Positions 58,541 to 64,000 of a stretch of 64,000 bases of DNA are shown here, piece after piece. The notes under the pieces were generated by a model. It searched no databases. It had not been told where the DNA came from and saw only the letters and a program-made list of their open reading frames with translations. Numbering within the stretch: the stretch's first letter is position 1; each line of letters begins with the position of its first letter. The translations under genes were made by a program, and so were the position numbers. Source of the stretch: Phytophthora quininea (lineage: Eukaryota > Oomycota > Peronosporomycetes > Peronosporales > Peronosporaceae); the NCBI GenBank assembly GCA_011947345.1, contig JAAVTG010000480.1, forward strand, positions 1 to 64,000. Reading direction: 5' to 3'.

Positions 58541-59320
58541 GGAGGCGAAAGTCGTGAGCTTGAGGAGGGAATTTGCCAAGTGACGACCAGGTTTCCGATA
58601 ACTTTCGACCAGGGCGGCAGTCCCCGTAATAAAAAGCCGCGCTCGGTTCATCTCGCCGTAAACCGCTGGACTCTGTTCGCACAACCTGCTTGCAACACAC
58701 TGCAATGCTCAGTAATCCGGGACGGGTTTCTGCGCTCCATTCGATCCGGTTGAAGCGCATCTCAAAACGACATGGCAACGTCCGTAGTGGATTTGTACGG
58801 CGGCCCATCGCTCGAAATCCGTGGGACAGACGACGGCAACACCATGCGGACACCGGACACCGGTAGATGCTCCTCAGCTACTGTCGACAATGTCTCCGAC
58901 GTGAGCCTGTGAAGTACACGACGATAAATGCTCACGATTTCTTCCTTACCACCTTCGACAGAAATGTTATTGCCGACTTTTGTTTGCGGTGCAAGTCAGC
59001 GATTGGTGGGGACAGCCGCACTCTGAGCAGTTCCCGTCTGTCTTTGAGAGTTGCGTATATTGTACAGGCAGCCAACCGATCGCGATCTGCTTGCCGTTCG
59101 ACGGGAAGACCACAAGTGATCACATGTGTAAGAATGGCTCAAGGCTAGAGTCAAGCCCACAAGCACCAATATGATTGTGCATAATCGATGCGGAGACGTA
59201 AACTTGTAGCACATCCGACTACAGATCCTGTCGTGAGTGTAGTTGATACTACAACCGAGTTCATAGTATTGCTTCACCTCGATCTACCGTTCGGAAGACT
59301 CTGTTTACCGTGGTTTCCTG
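58541..59320. promoter_or_regulatory. G8 5' region and IQ-D 3' flank
   Basis: Homologous to 6279-7031 and to the interrupted 21497-26747. Provides the empty-site reference for the Crypton-1 insertion (around 59020-59035). No gene. Confidence 0.5.
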
Positions 59321-60452
59321 CTAGCGAGCGAGTTTCCATTTCATTGCCGCGCGTTGGACACGAGCGTCTCTCTCGCTTCTTGGGCTGTGGCTCCGCTTGT
59401 CGACCGAGCCCTGCATTATGCGCTGCGTCTCGTTTTGCCTTCTCTTCCTGTACACGCTGCGTGTACATCCTCTGTCGGTGTCGTTGCTGGTCTCGACTGA
59501 GTCGGTTGTCTGGTTTCTTCGTTGCTGCTGGCTTTCGTGGAGCGACGATCACAATGGTCCGTTGACTGTCGGAAATGACGTCGCCCGAGTCAAGACCGTC
59601 AGACTCGTTCTCGCCATTGTCTGTTGATTCGTCTACATCTTTGGTGGCTAGTTCTGCCTCCGGTGGAGGGTTTGTGGTACGAGCGTCTTCCAGTATGTCG
59701 CCACCGAGTGCAACCAGTACAAGTGGCGGAACATGGCCCCAGTCGTCGACGCACGTACTTCTTCCGGTACAAGGCGGTGATCAGGTCGTTCTCATTGTCC
59801 TCCACACCCATGGCCTTACGCCACTGAGCCTCCACCTGTACGTTGTGCCCCACTTTAGTAAGTATTTCAGCGTGAGTGAGCTCGTGTCGGCCGTGGACAC
59901 CGCGGAGGCCTCGCACGACCTTCCGATACAGCACCCGCGACCGCTTCCGCGTCTCTTCTCGCCGTCGATGGAACTCTCGGAAGCCTCGCTGGATGCGGAG
60001 CACCGCTTTGACCACCAGGATCTGACGGAACAGCCGATGTCCGAGATGGCCGCGAAAGCAGCGCTGGATCTGCCTCGCATTGAAGTCCAGAAGACCAGCG
60101 CAGAGCTCCGCGAGCCTCCTCTGCTCGATCTCCGCCGCTCACAAACCGCGAGGTCTCCGCCAGCTCCTGGTCAAACAGGTCGTGAGTCTGATTCATCCGG
60201 TCGAAACTCGCTCAAAATTCGCTCCTTGACGTTGCGGAGATCGTCGATAGACTTCTCCAGCAGCGTCTTGGTGAAGTCCTCGGGGTGTTGCGGTCGACTC
60301 GTTGGGATGGACGCAGAGCTGGCATTCGAGTTGGAAAAGTGCGGAAGTAGCGTGCGTCCACGAGGCGGCGAGCTGTCTCGGTGGCTGAAAGGCAGCGGAG
60401 ATGGAGCAGGAAGCCTCGACAGACTCAGCAGCGGCAACGGGGGCGGCGTCAT
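59321..60452 (-). pseudogene. IQ-motif protein gene, copy D, frameshifted
   Basis: Corresponds to copies B and C: N-terminal frame from ATG 60452, TTTCGA junction at 60201-60206, MNQ start at 60196, stop at 59321-59323. Breaks are deletions only: 2 nt near 60132, 1 near 59739, 2 near 59669, and 2 near 59370. Just past the junction one base change is synonymous in the MNQ frame (AAC to AAT) but changes Pro to Ser in the upstream frame, consistent with the MNQ frame being the coding one there. Confidence 0.75.
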
Positions 60453-61077
60453 CGCGCAATGCAAGACCACTTCAACTGTTGTGCCCCTTAGCTATAAATG
60501 GTACTGCTCTTCCGTGGAAATGGCAAGACTTGACAATGTCAAGTTGGCATACCACCAGGTGTTCACCTAGGGAACTCGACGACGTCTATGGAGCGACAAG
60601 AAGGATTTCAAAGCTCATGCAGCATGGGCATGAGTCATGCTGGAGAAGTTTATGTCGAGCATTTTCAGCGGGCAGCGTTTACAATCGTCGCGGTTTGGGT
60701 GTCATCACTCAAACATACACAAGCGCAGACGCTACCCACACAGCATCCGACAAGGTCGAAAGTGTCGGCCTCAACAATCGATGGACAGACTAGTTCACCC
60801 TCCACGAAAGATAACCACAGTGCCGGGAAAGGTTGATTCACTATACCGAGCGTCATTCCACACTAAACGCTGATCTTGTGGCCGAAACTTTGCTCCATGA
60901 AGGTCATAACACCCGTAGAGATCCCCTCCGCGTTCTGATCCCAACCGCAACATGCTCACTGCATTCCTTTTCATAGAATCTTAGAACGTCATCAGAAGTG
61001 AAGTTTTCAGCTTTGCGCGAGTGTTTTCGGTCATTCGGCAAATTCCCGCGCCGATCAAGTTCAGGCATCGGGCTCCA
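60453..61077. promoter_or_regulatory. Divergent promoter between IQ-D and G9
   Basis: Copy of 1033-1662. Initiator TCATTCGGCAAATTCCC at 61031-61047. It lacks a few bases found in other copies (CCTTA near 60942). Confidence 0.5.
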
Positions 61078-63352
61078 ATGCAGCTCCGACGATGGGTTCT
61101 GTGGGCTCTGGCTACAATCCCGACAGCCGCGTCAGCTACGACAAAGAACAACACGATTACAGGCAGCACTTTTCCGACCAAGTCTGGCATCAAAGTGTGG
61201 GTAGACCCGCGACTCCTGATGATCGACAAACGTACATGAGCTCTCGAGGACAGCGATGGGACCTCGTCATGAGCGATGAGTTCAACACGCCCAACCGAAG
61301 CTTCCGACCCGGTGACGACCACATCTGGACCTCTCTCGAAAAGCCCGACGGTGTCAACGGTGCCATGGAGCTGTACTCGCACAACATGACCTCGACCCAG
61401 TGCGACGACGACGGCACCTGCTACTTCTACATCAAGGCGGTGGACGAGTTGAACGTCGTCCACGTCTACAACATGTACACGCACCCGCCAGGATACGTCG
61501 ATGCCTACTTCTTCTATCGCGCGGCGATGGTGCAGTCCTGGAACAAGTTTTGCTTCCAAGGAGGCATGCTCGAAGTTCATGCTCAGCTTCCTGGCGCGGT
61601 GTCAGAGGCCTCCGGTAACCCGGACTTGGCTCTCGGTAAGAACTCCAAAGTGAAGACGTCCAAGTACTACCCGACGTGGCCTGGTATCTGGATGATGGGG
61701 AACCTCGGACGAGCTATCTTCTCGGCCTCGACGAACCGAATGTGGCCGTTCTCCTACGATCGGTGCGAGCCCGACATCTTCAACCCGGAGTTCCAACGCA
61801 TTAGCGCTTGTGACAGCGACCCTGGGTTTGGATTGAACCCCAACCAAGGTCGCGGTGCTCCCAGATTGATCTGCTGGAAGGTGGCGGTCTCGCGGTGTCT
61901 TCATCACTGCAGATCGCACCGGGGATGCCCGACGACTATCGACTCTACCCAGTGGACACGTCAACAGGAGACAACCTGTACTGCGTGTACGGCTACAAGT
62001 GCACTACTCCTGGCGCCAACTATATCGACGTGCCGACAGCGTACTACCAGAAGGAGCGAGGCCACAAGTCTTGGTACCAGGGACTCCGCTATGCGTCCAA
62101 CAACTTCTGCCAGCAGAATGCTGATGAAAAGCAAGACTATTCGACTGTGGCTGCGTCGATGAAGGGAATCACCGAGAACTCGTGCACCGTCGATACTTGC
62201 CAGCTTCGGGAGATGTGAACGCTGACTTGGGTCTGATCAACGACGCCGGAGACAGCCATTGGGGCATCAACACCAACGGCACCTGCTACCCGCTCATCAA
62301 CTCGTACATGGGAGCCTACTTGTGCGACCCGGACAACACAAATTCCAAGTGTGCCAGTCCCCGCAACGCGACTACGACGCCCAAGTCCAATGCGATGAGC
62401 AATTTCAACTACCAAATGGACGCCATCTCGTCCAATTGGCCTGTGCACCTCGGCGCGTATACAGACTTTGTCGTGTACCAGCTCGAGTGGGTGACCGGTA
62501 AGAACGGCTACGTCCGATGGATGCTGCAAGGCAATCCGCTGTTCGAGGTTACCACCGACGCGTTCTCCAACGTGCCGCAGAACAAGAACAGCTCCAACCC
62601 TCAGAAGGTGATGTTGGAGGAGCCCATGTCGCTCATTCTCAACGTCGCCCTCTCCAGCTCGTGGGGTGCCACACCGCCCAACGCTGGCAAGGAATGCCGT
62701 GGCGATGGCACTGACGACGAAACCAACCGGATCTGCGACTCGTTCCCGATGTACTTGAAGATCGACTACATGCGGCTGTACCAGGACCTTGGCGACGATC
62801 TCGACGCCGACAACTACATGCAGTTGGGCTGTGACCCTGCCAGTCACCCCACCAAGGAGTGGATTGAAGGCCACCTCGATGAATACGAAGACGACGACAA
62901 CCAGCACAAGGAAGTGGCTGGAAAAGCGTTCTGCACGATCGATGACGACTGCACCATCGGCGGCAATCTGGGCAAAACTGCGTTGAAAACTGGCAAATGC
63001 GTCAAGTCTCGCTGCCAGTGCACGTACTCGTCATCGTGGGGTGGACCACGGTGCACGACCGCAATCTCGTTCGAGCTCCAAAAGCACCAGCTCACTGTCG
63101 AAGAACTCGTACGGCCCGCCGATGGGACTGTCGATCGGAATCGCCAGCACCGTCATGCTCTTGTCGCTCATCTCTGTGTACATGTCGGTGTTTGTCGTGT
63201 CAAAGGCCAAGTCCATGGCTGACATGAAGAAGCCTGCCATCTACAACAACGAGGAGGCGTCCCAGTATCCTCAAGCCAAGCAGCCGTACGAACCTGGCAA
63301 CGACTCGATGCAGCGGCGACCACGAGACAACTACAGCCAAAACTTCGTCTAA
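61078..63352 (+). pseudogene. G9: GH16 membrane protein, type X, frameshifted
   Basis: Type X as G1/G3: ATG 61078, EGF-like module near 62920-63060, membrane helix near 63120-63200, tail RDNYSQNFV. Deletions against G3/G7: 1 nt near 61207, 1 near 61864 (inside the catalytic E-I-D codons, as in G1 but at a different base), 1 near 62200, and 5 near 63072. In the KKGITEN codons near 62160 it has lost 3 nt in frame. Confidence 0.85.
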
Positions 63353-63450
63353 AGTGCCGCGTAGAAATATCTTCTCTTGAAGGGGTCATAGGTCATCTAT
63401 TCTTCGCATAAACATCTTCTCATTTGACCGCAGTAAATATTTGAACCCCT

Positions 63451-64000
63451 CTAGACGAAATTCTGACTGTAGTTGGCCTTGGTGGCGGCGACGAGATGCG
63501 AGTCTCGACTGCCGGTACTTTCCCTTGGAATCGCCTCTGCTGCGAGCTTCCGCTGTGTCTGCGCATTCACCATGGTCTTGGCTCTCCGCGCGGCAGATTG
63601 GGACGAAAGGTAGACAGTGAGCATCGACAAGAGCAAGACCACGACAGCCACAGCGATCGAGGCCCCCAGAGGAGGACCATACGTCGTGCTCATTGTACTG
63701 TCAGAAGTGCTCGACCCAGACACGGCAGTCGTGCACCGAGGTCCACCCACGAGTGATACGAGCACTCGCAGCGGTTCTTCACACACTTGCCCGTCTTCAG
63801 CAGCGTCTTGCCCAGATTCCCGCCAATCGTGCAGTCATCGTTCGTCGTACAGAAGGCCTTGCCAGCAACCTCCTTGTGGTGGTTGTCGTCGTCCTGGTAC
63901 TCGTCAATGTGGGCGTCGATCCATTTCTTGGTCGGGTGGCTCTTTGGGTCGCAACCAACTTGCATGTAGTTGTCGGCGTCAAGATGATCGCTCAGGTCCT
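63451..64000 (-). pseudogene. G10: GH16 membrane protein, Y body with Z tail (5' part outside window)
   Basis: Only the C-terminal third is present: Y-type body (QVGCDPKSHPTKKW), EGF-like module, then from about 63765 the Z-type end as in G2/G4. One base is missing in a C-run near 63745, as in G4. Convergent with G9 (98 bp between stops). Confidence 0.8.

Noticed and set aside
1..64000. CRISPR arrays, bacterial operons or Shine-Dalgarno sites
   Set aside because: None seen; gene structure, signal peptides and transposons are eukaryotic.

Overview
The window looks like nuclear DNA of an oomycete, most likely Phytophthora or a close relative. The evidence is: membrane-anchored GH16 proteins of the KRE6/SKN1 (beta-glucan synthesis) type in many copies; GC-rich genes that are mostly intronless; an oomycete-like initiator (TCAyTyGGCAAATTCCC) just upstream of the start codons; and the mobile-element mix (Crypton tyrosine recombinases, Mutator-like elements with FLYWCH/FAR1-type domains, an APE-type LINE, Ty3/Gypsy debris). 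The species assignment is inference.

Layout. (1) 1-11.5 kb holds two near-identical 7.13 kb units. Each has an IQ-motif gene (-), a divergent promoter, a GH16 gene of type X (+), and a convergent GH16 gene of type Y (-). I call the GH16 genes G1 to G10 from left to right and the IQ genes IQ-A to IQ-D. (2) 11.2-19.7 kb is G4, an X/Y chimera split by a 6.28 kb LINE with a perfect 16-bp target-site duplication. (3) 19.7-29.1 kb is an inverted copy of the unit: promoter, IQ-C (+), G5 (+). It is interrupted by a Crypton (21.8-26.3 kb), which itself carries a 5'-truncated LINE fragment. (4) 29.1-50 kb is AT-richer and gene-poor. It contains a truncated membrane-protein gene, a TIR-flanked Mutator-like element enclosing a tRNA-like sequence, Gypsy debris, a Mutator transposase fused to a Ulp1-type protease, a second Crypton recombinase beside a tRNA-like gene, and a rearranged ClpB/Hsp104 fragment. 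(5) 50.6-64 kb returns to the GH16 cluster: G6 (Z type, fully intact) convergent with G7 (X-like), then G8 (Y), IQ-D, G9 (X) and the start of G10.

The GH16 proteins share one plan: signal peptide, GH16 domain with an E-I-D-x-L-E active-site motif, a cysteine-rich EGF-like module, one C-terminal transmembrane helix and a cytosolic tail ending NYSQNFV. Near-identical Y-type catalytic bodies are joined to three different transmembrane/tail modules. The junctions suggest gene conversion of an ancestral convergent X/Z pair, which survives as G7/G6. The divergent IQ gene is carried in every X unit. Its N-terminal coiled coil is in a different frame from the rest, joined across TTTCGA in all four copies: a +1 recoding site, a tiny intron, or an old lesion.

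Most GH16 copies and LINE ORF2 carry small frameshifts. Wherever a reference copy exists these are deletions of 1-5 nt, never insertions. That pattern is typical of uncorrected long-read consensus in repeats, so 'pseudogene' calls in this cluster are provisional.
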